59,812 nt of DNA from NCBI RefSeq assembly GCF_900094545.1, contig NZ_FMAH01000041.1, positions 1-59,812 of the forward strand. Reading direction: 5' to 3'. Each line of letters opens with the position of its first letter. Position 1 is the first letter of the stretch. Source of the DNA: Martinezella miluonensis (lineage in GTDB: Bacteria > Pseudomonadota > Alphaproteobacteria > Rhizobiales > Rhizobiaceae). The position numbers and the translations under genes are program-made. A model generated the notes under the pieces. It made no database searches. It was not told where the DNA came from and saw nothing but the letters and a program-made list of their open reading frames with translations. Of this stretch, positions 1-8,676 are shown in pieces.

Positions 1-391
1 TCATTCCTCGCAAGGCAGCGCCAGCCATGGCCGCTTGAGTAGGAAGAAAGCATAGACAGACTTCGGGGGCACTGCCATCAGCCCTCTGAGCAAGGTCCCT
101 TCGCCGGGACGATGGATGGGTTAGGCCGCAACCGCTCACGCAGCACTCAAATGACTGCGCATCTTTAGATTGGCCAGCCGGTCCTCAGCAGACCCCATAC
201 AGCAGCGGCCCCAGCGTCGACTGCGGACAGAAGCAAGCACTCGGCGAGGGATTAAGCTCAAAAGGGATTGACTCAATGCCCGTTACAGAAGAGCGGATGG
301 CGGCGCAAATATGGCTGTTTGTCGACTGCCGAAGGCGGCCGGCGATTTCAAGTCTCGACGAGCGGATTTGAGGCGGGCGCATCTTCAAAAC
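1..391. other. Gap: no confident gene at left edge
   Basis: I see no recognisable gene here. On the minus strand a short frame closes at positions 1-3 and would encode about 25 residues ending in ALPCEE. It is too short to call and has no clear ribosome binding site. The open frames across the right part of this stretch have no recognisable motif and mostly mirror the flgE reading frame to the right. Confidence 0.4.
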
Positions 392-418
392 AAAAAGGGC
401 CCCGGAGAGGGGCCCTTT
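392..418 (-). terminator. Rho-independent terminator of flgE
   Basis: A perfect 10-bp stem (AAAGGGCCCC with GGGGCCCTTT, 394-403 and 409-418) surrounds a 5-nt loop. On the minus strand it is followed by a T run read from the A tract at 392-396. It lies 19 bp past the stop codon of the minus-strand flgE gene, exactly where its terminator would be expected. Confidence 0.85.
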
Positions 419-436
419 GAGCGCTCGAAAAGAAAA

Positions 437-1720
437 TCAGCGTGCGAGATTGACGAGGACGTCAAGCAGTTCGGAGCCCGACTGGAAGACCTTGGAATTG
501 GCGGTGTAGCTCTTCTGCGCCTGGATCATGTCGGTGAGCTGCCCGGCCAGGTCGACGTTCGAGGCTTCCAGCGAGTTGGACTGGATGTAGCCGAGACCGT
601 TGCTGTTGGCGAAACTCGTGACCGTGACGCCGGATTCGGCGCTTGGCTGATAGACGTTGCCGCTGAGAGGTGTCAGCTTGTCCGGGCTTGCAACGGTTGC
701 CAGCGGGATCTGGTAGATCGGCTTCGGATCGCCGGTCTTGTAGTTGGCATAGACGACGCCGCTCTTGTCGATGGTAACGCCGGTGACCGGGCTTGCCGCC
801 TGCCCGTTGGTCGATCCCTTCGAGCTGAAGTCGGTGGCCTTCTGCGTCATCTTGGTCAGATCCAACTGGATCGTCCCACCGGTCTTTGGGTCGACGATCG
901 GGAAACTTCCAGCCGCGCCGGTTTGATTTCCGTTTACGTCGAACGTCAAGGTTGTGGTGCCGACGGCCGCCGATGAATAGGGGAACGGGCTACCGCCTGT
1001 CGTGTTCGCATCGGCATTGCGATAAACGGCCACCTCCCACTTGTCTGGCGCTACCGGGCTCGTGGTAGCGGCCTGCGTCTTCGTATAATAGATGTCATAC
1101 ATGACGGTGTTGCCGAGCTTGTCATAGCCGACAACCGAGCTCTTCTGGGTATTGGCTGTGACCGGCGCGGTGTTGGCGCTCGGGAGTCCCGCGGTGACAA
1201 CTGTCGCATTCGAGTTGAGGTTGCCGGTAAAGCTGCCCGATGTCGATGCGGAATTGGCAAGGCCGCTTTGATTGACATTGATCGGAATCAGACCGTCGAA
1301 ACCGTTGACGACGACGGCCGGCGCGCCCGACGCATAGGAATAACCCATCAACGTGTAGCCGGCGGAATTCACGAGGTTACCGTTTGCATCAGGGGCGAAG
1401 TCGCCCGCACGCGTCAAAACCGTTTTGCCGTCGGCGCCCTGCACTACGAAGAAGCCGGCGCCCTGGATCGACAGATTGCTGTTCGACGAGGTCGATATGG
1501 TATCGCCCTGCTTCGATACGGAATAGCTGACATTCGTCTCGACGCTGCCGGAATTGTAGTCGCCGCCGCCCGAAGGCAGGATCAACGATGAAAAGCTGGC
1601 CGATCCTGCCTTATAAGCCGTTGTATTGACGTTCGCGATGTTGTCCGACACGACGCTGAGGCGATTTGCCTGCGCATTCATGCCTGAAACCGCCGTTTTC
1701 ATGCTACCAAAGATGCTCAT
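437..1720 (-). CDS. flgE: Flagellar hook protein FlgE (orphan copy)
   Basis: 427 residues, a normal length for a rhizobial FlgE. The N terminus MSIFGSMKTAVSGMNAQ followed by SDNIANVNTTAYK is the flagellar rod/hook signature. The C terminus (QAQKSYTANSKVF, then LLDVLVNLAR) is the conserved coiled-coil end that packs against the N terminus in the hook core. I chose the ATG at 1720 because it begins the family signature; the open frame extends upstream without homology. The gene subunit-builds the hook outside the cell after export through the flagellar type III apparatus. No other flagellar gene is in the window, so it is either a stand-alone paralogue or a detached part of a flagellar regulon. 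A strong terminator follows it. Confidence 0.92.
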   Translation of the reverse strand: MSIFGSMKTAVSGMNAQANRLSVVSDNIANVNTTAYKAGSASFSSLILPSGGGDYNSGSVETNVSYSVSKQGDTISTSSNSNLSIQGAGFFVVQGADGKTVLTRAGDFAPDANGNLVNSAGYTLMGYSYASGAPAVVVNGFDGLIPINVNQSGLANSASTSGSFTGNLNSNATVVTAGLPSANTAPVTANTQKSSVVGYDKLGNTVMYDIYYTKTQAATTSPVAPDKWEVAVYRNADANTTGGSPFPYSSAAVGTTTLTFDVNGNQTGAAGSFPIVDPKTGGTIQLDLTKMTQKATDFSSKGSTNGQAASPVTGVTIDKSGVVYANYKTGDPKPIYQIPLATVASPDKLTPLSGNVYQPSAESGVTVTSFANSNGLGYIQSNSLEASNVDLAGQLTDMIQAQKSYTANSKVFQSGSELLDVLVNLAR

Positions 1721-1863
1721 TGGTTCCTCGCACGTTGCTGATGCCGCGACGATAACCAGAGTGACTTGTGTGAAGCTGGCTTTTTCCCCTTTATCGCGCA
1801 AGGTTGAAGCAACCTTGCGGAGCGATGAGCCCATTGCTCCTCTAGTCCGGAGGCGGCTGGATC

Positions 1864-2580
1864 TTATGGCGCAAGGGCATGCGGCGCAGGAAAATCCAGC
1901 ACGCTGCGCGTGTAGTTCTCGATCAATGCACTGAACGGCGTGCCGTCCGGCAGCTTCAATACGGCGTGATGTTCGAGAAGGAACGGCGGCAAGGTAAGAG
2001 AGCCCGTTGCGGCTGCCGGGAGGCCGGCTCCCATCTCCCAACCCTCAGGAAGCGGGGACCAGAGCAATTTGGCCGACAGGTTGGTGCGGGTGAAGTTGAG
2101 TGCCTGGACGGCTCGCCCGAAAGCGATGTCGCTCGTGTTCAGCGTCTCGTTCATCTCTGTCGTCAATTTTGCCGGCACATACCAGTTGTCCGCCTCCGAC
2201 AGGATCCGATCGCCACAGGCAAGACGAACGCGGCGATAGGCGATCGGCTCGTCGGGTTTAACCGCCAGCAGTTGGCGGATATGGGCATCGGCCGGCTTGT
2301 CCTGGCCGCGTACCCGCTGTGCCACGATCTTGGAACCCGCGGGCGCAAGCTTATGTGCGGCGCACCAGCGATCGAGTGTCAGCGTGGCGCTGGCATTGCT
2401 CAGAAGATCGGCGTTCAGTGTCTGGAGGACAGCTAAGGCTTCCACGCGCGTAACCACTGTATCGGGCCATTGCGACGAGGCAGGCAAATCCTGCGCCATC
2501 GAAGCCTGAGAGCCCAGTGTTATAGCAGCCGCCCCGATCAGAGTTGCGGCCCGAATGGATGTCGAAAGGCAGAACGTCAT
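1864..2580 (-). CDS. Secreted chorismate lyase-like (UbiC/UTRA-fold) protein
   Basis: 238 residues. It begins with a signal peptide (residues 1-30, hydrophobic ATLIGAAAITLGS, cleavage near SMAQ). The central part shows the UbiC/UTRA pattern: PIAYRRVRLACGDRIL, then SEADNWYVP, then FGRAVQALNF. Cytoplasmic chorismate lyase splits chorismate into 4-hydroxybenzoate and pyruvate for ubiquinone synthesis. A signal peptide is unusual for that job, so the ligand may differ; relatives are often annotated only as hypothetical. It lies between a methyltransferase and flgE on the same strand, with gaps of about 150 bp on each side. Fold assignment is fairly sure; activity is not. Confidence 0.7.
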   Translation of the reverse strand: MTFCLSTSIRAATLIGAAAITLGSQASMAQDLPASSQWPDTVVTRVEALAVLQTLNADLLSNASATLTLDRWCAAHKLAPAGSKIVAQRVRGQDKPADAHIRQLLAVKPDEPIAYRRVRLACGDRILSEADNWYVPAKLTTEMNETLNTSDIAFGRAVQALNFTRTNLSAKLLWSPLPEGWEMGAGLPAAATGSLTLPPFLLEHHAVLKLPDGTPFSALIENYTRSVLDFPAPHALAP

Positions 2581-2735
2581 GGGAGATGAAATCCTCTGTG
2601 CGGGGAAGCCTATGGAATCGGAACGAGGGCCTTCGCTTTCTGAAAGCCTTTCTGGTCAAGTCGATGCCTAAGATGGAGAAAACCGCGCCGACGGCAAGTG
2701 CCGGATTATGCGCTCCTCTTGATATGGCGCTGTAT

Positions 2736-3455
2736 TTACCAGTCTATCGCCCGGCTGACATGGACGCTGTGAACGCTTGCCTTTTCCTGCGCGACGAACT
2801 CGGCCAGTGCAGCAGGAACTTCGACATTCGCACTGTGCCGCGCGAGAACGCGAAAGCCTCTTGGAAGGAAAGATATGATGCGGTCGATAATCTTCTCATA
2901 GTCGACGATCAGCATCTCTCTCCCGACGATGAGATCGAACAGGATGGGATCGAGGATGACGTGCTCGTTCTCGCAGAACCAATAGGAGGAGATCGTCAGA
3001 TCGGGAAGATAGCCGATATCAGCCGGCAGGTTCCGTCGCTCGAATTCGAATTTCCCGGGAAGCCGGGCCGCCGAGATGAGCTCTTCGCCGAGCGAGAGCT
3101 GCGTCTGCGACGCATCCAGTCCGTGAAGCTCGAGGTTGGGATTGTCGGCGAGATAGGCAAAGGCGAGACTGAAGGCGCCGGAGCCGCAGCCCAGATCGCA
3201 TACTTTCCGATAGTTGCGGATCCTGCTTCCGAGATTGATGAGCGCCTGCAGACACTTCAGCGAATTGCGCATTCCGAAGGCGCGGGTAAACGCATCGGCG
3301 GAACTGCTGTAGTCGAATATCTCGATCTGGCGCCTGCTTTCGACCGTGTTGCGCAGCGCAATGGAATCGATGCTTGGACGGTAAAGATGATGGCATCTGA
3401 GCAGGACGTCGGCAAATTCGTCAAAAAGTCTTGCCTGTCCATCCATGCATGTCAT
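2736..3455 (-). CDS. Class I SAM-dependent methyltransferase
   Basis: About 239 residues from the ATG at 3455; a GTG at 3503 in the same frame would add 16 residues. Motif I (VCDLGCGSGAF, about residues 85-95) is the SAM-binding glycine loop, and ELHGLDAS about 25 residues on supplies the acidic residue that holds the ribose. The N-terminal quarter is Cys- and His-rich (MTCMDG, CHHLYRP). I cannot name the substrate. It is upstream of, and co-oriented with, the chorismate-lyase-like gene (155 bp gap), so a shared transcript is possible but not shown. Confidence 0.75.
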   Translation of the reverse strand: MTCMDGQARLFDEFADVLLRCHHLYRPSIDSIALRNTVESRRQIEIFDYSSSADAFTRAFGMRNSLKCLQALINLGSRIRNYRKVCDLGCGSGAFSLAFAYLADNPNLELHGLDASQTQLSLGEELISAARLPGKFEFERRNLPADIGYLPDLTISSYWFCENEHVILDPILFDLIVGREMLIVDYEKIIDRIISFLPRGFRVLARHSANVEVPAALAEFVAQEKASVHSVHVSRAIDW

Positions 3456-3553
3456 GCAAGCCTGACCTTCCCCATCCCTGCTTTGAGATATCCCTTCAAG
3501 CACGATTGAAAGAGGATTGGTAGGGATGCGCCGCGATGGCAGTCGTTGGCCGG

Positions 3554-3579
3554 ATTAAAAAGACCGCCCTTGCCGGGCG
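3554..3579 (-). terminator. Terminator of the Lrp-type regulator
   Basis: The stem CGCCC/GGGCG (3565-3569 and 3575-3579) has a 5-nt loop. On the minus strand it is followed by a T5 tract within the next 10 nt. It sits about 43 bp beyond the stop of the minus-strand Lrp-type gene. Confidence 0.6.
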
Positions 3580-3621
3580 CAGGCTTACGCGACAAACCCG
3601 GTCTCGAGAATCCTGCCTATC

Positions 3622-4116
3622 TCATGCCGTCGCCATGCCGACATGCGACATGGGCACCGGAAACCCTTCGAAAGTCTTCAGCGTGTCGAGAACGATCGAG
3701 GTCTTTACATGCTGCACGGATTCGTGCGGCAACAGCACGTCGTTGACGAAGTGCGACAGGCCGGCGAGCCCGCGGGTTGCGACCTTCAGGTGATAGTCCA
3801 TCTCGCCCGTCAGCGCATAGGCTTCCAGCACCTCCGGCAGCCCGTTGATCAACTGGGAAAATCGGCGGGCATTGTCTCTGTTGTGGGTGGCGAGCGTCAC
3901 CGAAATGACCACCAGCATGTCCAGACCCAGCTTCTGCCGATCGAGGTTGGCTTGATAGCTGCGGATGTAACCCTCCGCCTCCAGTCTCGTGCGCCGTCGG
4001 GAACATTGCGACGGGGAAAGCGCGATGCGCTCGCCCAATTCATTATTGGTCAGCCTGCCATCCTTCTGGAGTTCTTCCAGCAGTCGCAGATCCAGTTTGT
4101 CGAGTTGTTCATCCAT
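3622..4116 (-). CDS. Lrp/AsnC-family regulator, probable regulator of tyrosine catabolism
   Basis: 164 residues, standard Lrp size. An N-terminal winged helix-turn-helix (LRLLEELQKDGRLTNNELGE, then LSPSQCSRRRTRLEAEGYI) is followed by the RAM/AsnC ligand-binding domain (DMLVVISVTL, then EVLEAYALTGEMDYHLKV). Such proteins form octamers that sense an amino acid or related metabolite. It diverges from hppD across 130 bp, and the position strongly suggests that it controls the homogentisate operon, possibly in response to tyrosine, phenylalanine or a keto acid; this is inference. A TATAAT hexamer at 4150-4155 lies in the shared promoter region. Its own terminator follows. Confidence 0.88.
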   Translation of the reverse strand: MDEQLDKLDLRLLEELQKDGRLTNNELGERIALSPSQCSRRRTRLEAEGYIRSYQANLDRQKLGLDMLVVISVTLATHNRDNARRFSQLINGLPEVLEAYALTGEMDYHLKVATRGLAGLSHFVNDVLLPHESVQHVKTSIVLDTLKTFEGFPVPMSHVGMATA

Positions 4117-4246
4117 TGCGCAAAACTTCCAAAATACTCACAGATCGTGTATAATATTTTCGCTCCGTTTAAAGAATGCAAGCACTTTGCGCGCGTTTGG
4201 GGCCATACTTTGCATCATCAAGGTTTGGCCTTCCGAGGAGGAGAAA

Positions 4247-5356
4247 ATGGGTCCTTTCCCGCATGACGCACCGCCGTCCGAAATCACCGCCGACAACCCG
4301 GCAGGCACCGACGGTTTCGAATTCGTTGAATTCGCTCATCCCGAGCCCGAGAAGCTGCGCGAGCTCTTTACGCGCATGGGCTATGCCCCCGTCGCCAAGC
4401 ACAAGACCAAGGATATCACCGTCTGGCGCCAGGGCGATATCAACTACATCCTGAACGCCGAGCCCGGCAGCCATGCCGCCCGTTTCATCGCAGATCACGG
4501 TCCGGCTGCGCCGTCGATGGCTTGGCGCGTAGTCGACGCCAAGCATGCCTTCGACCATGCTGTTGCGAAGGGTGCTGTTGCCTATGAGGGAAATGACAAG
4601 GCGCTCGATGTTCCGGCAATCGTCGGCATCGGTGGTTCGCTGCTATATTTCGTCGAGACCTACGGCAAGAAGGGATCGGCCTACGAGGCCGAGTTCGATT
4701 GGCTCGGCGAAGCCAATCCGAACCCCGAAGGCGTCGGCTTCTATTATCTTGACCATCTGACGCACAATGTCTTCCGCGGCAATATGGACAAGTGGTGGGA
4801 CTTCTATCGCGATCTGTTCAATTTCAAGCAGATCCACTTCTTCGACATCGATGGCCGCATTACCGGTCTGGTGAGCCGAGCCATTACCTCGCCCTGCGGC
4901 AAGATCCGCATTCCCCTTAATGAATCGAAGGACGATACCAGCCAGATCGAGGAGTTCCTGAAGAAATACAAGGGCGAGGGCATCCAGCACATCGCGGTCG
5001 GAACCGACGACATCTATCAGGCGACCGATACGCTTGCCGACAACGGCCTGCGTTTCATGCCCGGCCCGCCGGAGACCTATTACAATATGTCTTATGCGCG
5101 CGTGAATGGGCACGAAGAACCCATCGAGCGTATGAAGAAGCATGGTATTCTGATCGACGGCGAAGGCGTGGTGAATGGCGGTATGACGAAGATCCTGCTG
5201 CAGATCTTCTCCAAGACCGTCATCGGCCCGATCTTCTTCGAGTTCATCCAGCGCAAGGGTGATGAAGGCTTCGGCGAAGGCAATTTCCGTGCTCTCTTCG
5301 AGTCGATCGAAGCCGACCAGATCAAACGTGGCGTGATCGGCACTGCGGCCGAGTGA
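4247..5356 (+). CDS. hppD: 4-hydroxyphenylpyruvate dioxygenase
   Basis: 369 residues, typical for the enzyme. It is a non-haem Fe(II) enzyme of the vicinal-oxygen-chelate fold that converts 4-hydroxyphenylpyruvate to homogentisate. Visible iron ligands are H170 (LDHLTHNV), H248 (GIQHIAV) and E332 (IFFEFIQRKGDEGFGEGNF). I chose the ATG at 4247 because GAGGAGGAG ends a few bases before it and the protein then has family length; the frame is open further upstream without homology. First gene of the catabolic operon, followed by hmgA after a 58-bp spacer that contains a hairpin. Cytoplasmic. Confidence 0.97.
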   Translation: MGPFPHDAPPSEITADNPAGTDGFEFVEFAHPEPEKLRELFTRMGYAPVAKHKTKDITVWRQGDINYILNAEPGSHAARFIADHGPAAPSMAWRVVDAKHAFDHAVAKGAVAYEGNDKALDVPAIVGIGGSLLYFVETYGKKGSAYEAEFDWLGEANPNPEGVGFYYLDHLTHNVFRGNMDKWWDFYRDLFNFKQIHFFDIDGRITGLVSRAITSPCGKIRIPLNESKDDTSQIEEFLKKYKGEGIQHIAVGTDDIYQATDTLADNGLRFMPGPPETYYNMSYARVNGHEEPIERMKKHGILIDGEGVVNGGMTKILLQIFSKTVIGPIFFEFIQRKGDEGFGEGNFRALFESIEADQIKRGVIGTAAE

Positions 5357-5363
5357 TCTCTAT

Positions 5364-5389
5364 GCGACCCGGTGTTCGCACCGGGTCGC
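5364..5389 (+). other. Intercistronic UUCG-tetraloop hairpin
   Basis: A perfect 11-bp inverted repeat (GCGACCCGGTG with CACCGGGTCGC) closes a TTCG loop and begins 8 bp after the hppD stop codon. There is no T tract after it, so it is more likely an mRNA-stability, processing or attenuation element than a simple terminator. It ends 25 bp before the hmgA start. Confidence 0.75.
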
Positions 5390-5414
5390 CAGCATTCCCG
5401 GGAGGAGTTGAGCG

Positions 5415-6776
5415 ATGGACCAAACGATATCCAAGGCTTCCGACCGCCAGGCCACGGCGGCGGAAAAGCTGCAATACATGCCCGGCTTCGGCAATGACTT
5501 CGAGACGGAGTCGCTGCCGGGCGCTCTGCCGCAGGGCCAGAACAGCCCGCAGAAATGCAATTATGGTCTCTATGCCGAGCAGCTCTCCGGCTCGCCCTTC
5601 ACGGCACCGCGAGGAACGAACGAACGGTCCTGGCTCTATCGCATCCGTCCCAGCGTGCGCCATACACGGCGCTTTTCGAACGCCTCTTATCCGCTCTGGA
5701 AAACCGCGCCCTGCCTCGACGACCACTCGCTTCCGCTCGGTCAGCTTCGCTGGGATCCGCTGCCGGCTCCGACGGAGCGGCTGACCTTCCTTGAGGGGAT
5801 CCGTACGATCACCACTGCCGGCGACGTCCTGACCCAGGCCGGCATGGCTGCCCATGCCTATGTCTTCAACGAGGATATGGTCGACGACTACTTCTTCAAT
5901 GCCGATGGCGAGCTGCTCGTCGTACCGCAGGTCGGTGCCATCAGGGTGTTCACCGAGATGGGCATCATCGACGTCGAGCCTTCTGAAATCTGCATCATCC
6001 CGCGCGGCATGATGTTCAAGGTCTCCCGCGTCGGTGACGAAAAGGTCTGGCGCGGATATATATGCGAGAACTACGGCGCGAAGTTCACGCTGCCGGATCG
6101 CGGGCCGATCGGGGCGAACTGCCTCGCCAACCCGCGCGACTTCAAGACGCCGGTCGCCGCTTTCGAAGACAAGGAAACACCGTGCCGCGTGCACGTCAAA
6201 TGGTGCGGAAAATTCTACGTTACCGACATCGGCCACTCGCCGCTCGATGTGGTGGCGTGGCATGGCAATTACGCACCTTATAAATACGACCTGCGGACCT
6301 TCTCTCCGGTCGGCGCCATCCTGTTCGACCATCCGGATCCGTCGATCTTCACCGTACTGACGGCTCCGACCGAAAGTGTGGGCACGGCGAATGTCGATTT
6401 CGTCATCTTCCCGCCGCGCTGGCTGGTGGCCGAACATACCTTCCGCCCACCCTGGTACCATCGCAACATCATGAGCGAGTTCATGGGCCTTATCCATGGC
6501 CAGTATGATGCGAAGGAACAGGGCTTTGTGCCTGGCGGCATGAGCCTGCACAATATGATGCTTCCGCATGGGCCGGACGCTTCCGGCTTCGAAAAGGCAT
6601 CCAATTCCGAGCTGAAGCCGGTGAAGCTGGATCACACCATGGCGTTCATGTTCGAGACCAGATTTCCGCAGCAGCTAACAAAATACGCGGCCGAGCTCGA
6701 CACGCTGCAGGACGACTATCTCGAATGCTGGGACAATCTGGAGCGGAGATTTGACGGCACGCCGGGCATCAAGTGA
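5415..6776 (+). CDS. hmgA: Homogentisate 1,2-dioxygenase
   Basis: 453 residues, close to the bacterial and human enzymes. It opens the aromatic ring of homogentisate to maleylacetoacetate using Fe(II). The iron ligands are visible with the spacing of the human enzyme: H349 and E355 in WYHRNIMSEFMGL, and H385 in HNMMLPHGPD. The start at 5415 follows GGGAGGAGTTGAGCG. The N-terminal YMPGFGNDFETE and SGSPFTAPR are family hallmarks. Cytoplasmic. It lies between hppD and fahA in the same direction; the next start is 37 bp past its stop. Confidence 0.97.
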   Translation: MDQTISKASDRQATAAEKLQYMPGFGNDFETESLPGALPQGQNSPQKCNYGLYAEQLSGSPFTAPRGTNERSWLYRIRPSVRHTRRFSNASYPLWKTAPCLDDHSLPLGQLRWDPLPAPTERLTFLEGIRTITTAGDVLTQAGMAAHAYVFNEDMVDDYFFNADGELLVVPQVGAIRVFTEMGIIDVEPSEICIIPRGMMFKVSRVGDEKVWRGYICENYGAKFTLPDRGPIGANCLANPRDFKTPVAAFEDKETPCRVHVKWCGKFYVTDIGHSPLDVVAWHGNYAPYKYDLRTFSPVGAILFDHPDPSIFTVLTAPTESVGTANVDFVIFPPRWLVAEHTFRPPWYHRNIMSEFMGLIHGQYDAKEQGFVPGGMSLHNMMLPHGPDASGFEKASNSELKPVKLDHTMAFMFETRFPQQLTKYAAELDTLQDDYLECWDNLERRFDGTPGIK

Positions 6777-6813
6777 AGATAACTCCAGCATCCTCCGAGA
6801 GTGGAACCAGACC

Positions 6814-7839
6814 ATGAAGCTTGCGACTTTGAAAGACTCCACAAGAGATGGTCGGCTTGTCGTCGTCTCGCGCGATCTTACCCTCTGCTCCGAGGTCGGC
6901 CATATCGCGCGCAGCTTGCAGGCCGCTCTCGATGACTGGGAGCATGTGGCGCCGAGACTTGCGCGCGTTGCCGAGGGCGTCGAGACGGGCGCGCAGCCGA
7001 CGATCCGGTTTCACGAACATGATGCCGCCTCACCGCTGCCGCGGGCCTATCAGTGGGCCGACGGCTCGGCCTACGTCAACCATGTGGAACTGGTGCGCAA
7101 GGCGCGCAATGCCGAGATGCCAGAGAGCTTCTGGGTCGATCCACTGATGTATCAAGGCGGCTCGGATGGCTTCCTTGCGCCGCGCGATCCGATCGCCGCT
7201 GCCGATGAGGCCTATGGGATCGACATGGAAGGCGAGGTGGCGGTCATCGTCGGCGATGTCGCGATGGGCTCCAGCCCCGAAGTTGCCCGGCAGGCAATCC
7301 GTCTGGTGATGCTCGTCAACGACGTGTCGCTGCGCGGCCTGATCTCGCAGGAGCTGGCAAAAGGCTTTGGCTTCTTCCAATCCAAGCCGGCTTCGGCCTT
7401 TTCCCCGGTTGCGGTCACGCCCGATGAACTGGGCGATGCATGGGATGGCGGCAAGCTGCACCTGCCGCTCTTGGTCGCGCTGAACGGCAAGCCTTTCGGC
7501 AAGGCGAATGCCGGCGTCGACATGACATTCGATTTCGGCCAGCTGATTGCCCATGCTACCAAGACGCGCAGCCTTGTGGCCGGCACGATAATCGGTTCGG
7601 GGACTGTGTCCAACAAGCGCGATGGCGGGCCGGGAAAGCCCATCAAAAGTGGTGGCGACGGCTATTCCTGCATCGCCGAAATCCGCATGATCGAAACGAT
7701 CGAAAGCGGATCGCCGAAGACCCCCTTCATGCGCTTTGGCGATCAGGTCCGCATCGAGATGCATGATCGTGCCGGGCATTCAATCTTCGGGGCGATCGAG
7801 CAGACTGTCGAAAAATGCGAGGGGCCGCAGTCGCGATGA
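6814..7839 (+). CDS. fahA: Fumarylacetoacetase (FAA hydrolase family)
   Basis: 341 residues. It hydrolyses fumarylacetoacetate to fumarate and acetoacetate, the last step of tyrosine catabolism. The FAH fold is shown by DEAYGIDMEGEVAVIVGD (acidic metal ligands), NDVSLRGL, FFQSKPASAFSPVAV and GTIIGSGTVSNKR. I chose the ATG at 6814 because MKLATLKDSTRDGRLVVV is the normal N terminus of this single-domain bacterial form, which is shorter than the mammalian enzyme (about 420). Its stop overlaps the maiA start by 4 bp (ATGA), so translation is probably coupled. Confidence 0.93.
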   Translation: MKLATLKDSTRDGRLVVVSRDLTLCSEVGHIARSLQAALDDWEHVAPRLARVAEGVETGAQPTIRFHEHDAASPLPRAYQWADGSAYVNHVELVRKARNAEMPESFWVDPLMYQGGSDGFLAPRDPIAAADEAYGIDMEGEVAVIVGDVAMGSSPEVARQAIRLVMLVNDVSLRGLISQELAKGFGFFQSKPASAFSPVAVTPDELGDAWDGGKLHLPLLVALNGKPFGKANAGVDMTFDFGQLIAHATKTRSLVAGTIIGSGTVSNKRDGGPGKPIKSGGDGYSCIAEIRMIETIESGSPKTPFMRFGDQVRIEMHDRAGHSIFGAIEQTVEKCEGPQSR

Positions 7840-8468
7840 GCGAGGTCGTCCTTTACGATTACTGGAGATCGTCGGCGAGCTACCGTGTTCGCATCGCGCT
7901 GAACATGCTCGGGATTAGCTACAGATCCGTATCGGTCAACCTGTTGGAAGGCGAGCAGAGGAGCCCGGATTATCTCGAGCTCAATCCGCAAGGCTTCGTG
8001 CCGACATTGATGATCGACGGCAAGGTCATGACGCAGTCGCTCTCCATCATCGAATATCTGGCCGAGCTTCGGCCGGAATGCGGGTTGATGCCGGCAGCCA
8101 TTGCAGATCGGCAGCATGTGCGGGCTCTTGCCTACGCGGTTGCGATGGACATTCACCCAATATGCAACACGCATGTCACAGCCTATGTCAAGACCATATC
8201 GGACAGGGCTGAGGTTCGCGAGGAATGGATGAGCCATTTCATTGCCGGCGGACTTCACAAGCTCGAAGCCATGTTGAACGGCTTCGATGGCCCATTCAGC
8301 TTCGGGGACGCGCCGACGATGGCGGATATCTGTCTTGTCCCGCAGGTCTACAATGCCCGCCGCTGGGGCGTGGACCTGACTGATCTCAAACGCGTCGTCG
8401 AGGTTGATCGCCGATGCTCCGAATTGCCTGCCTTTCAGGCGGCGCACCCGGACCGCGCAAAGCTCTAG
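7836..8468 (+). CDS. maiA: Maleylacetoacetate isomerase (zeta-class glutathione transferase)
   Basis: 210 residues, normal length. It isomerises maleylacetoacetate to fumarylacetoacetate with glutathione as cofactor. The zeta-class signature SSASYRVRIALN sits at residues 12-23 and carries the catalytic serine pair. The N-terminal thioredoxin-like domain (LNPQGFVPTL, SLSIIEYL) is followed by the helical domain with FSFGDAPTMADICLVPQVYNA. The start overlaps the fahA stop by 4 bp. Although third in the pathway, it is last in the operon. Confidence 0.94.
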   Translation: MSEVVLYDYWRSSASYRVRIALNMLGISYRSVSVNLLEGEQRSPDYLELNPQGFVPTLMIDGKVMTQSLSIIEYLAELRPECGLMPAAIADRQHVRALAYAVAMDIHPICNTHVTAYVKTISDRAEVREEWMSHFIAGGLHKLEAMLNGFDGPFSFGDAPTMADICLVPQVYNARRWGVDLTDLKRVVEVDRRCSELPAFQAAHPDRAKL

Positions 8469-8619
8469 CGAAAAACCAGTGGCACAATCCGATGGTGTCG
8501 CCCGGCAGGCAATCCGTCTGTTCGGCGTCGTCTTTTAGATGCTGCCCATGCAATCAGCATTCCTTGGTAAATGCCGTTATTAATTCCCGGTTGCAGAAAG
8601 TTGGCTTCATTTTATGTGA

Positions 8620-8637
8620 TTGTCATCTGGCTTTTAT
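8620..8637 (+). promoter_or_regulatory. Candidate Pho box upstream of alkaline phosphatase
   Basis: TTGTCAT-CTGG-CTTTTAT matches the 7-4-7 layout of a PhoB-binding half-site pair (consensus CTGTCAT-N4-CTGTCAT), the second unit less well. It lies 40 bp before the ATG of the phosphatase gene. Phosphate-starvation control is the expected regulation for such a gene; the match is by eye. Confidence 0.45.
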
Positions 8638-8676
8638 AAGGGGGAGGGGGAAGTAACCAAGACGCGGGGGTATCAA

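Noticed and set aside
5322..6635. 437-codon open frame on the minus strand
   Set aside because: It is antisense to hmgA, whose iron ligands and whole-length homology are certain.
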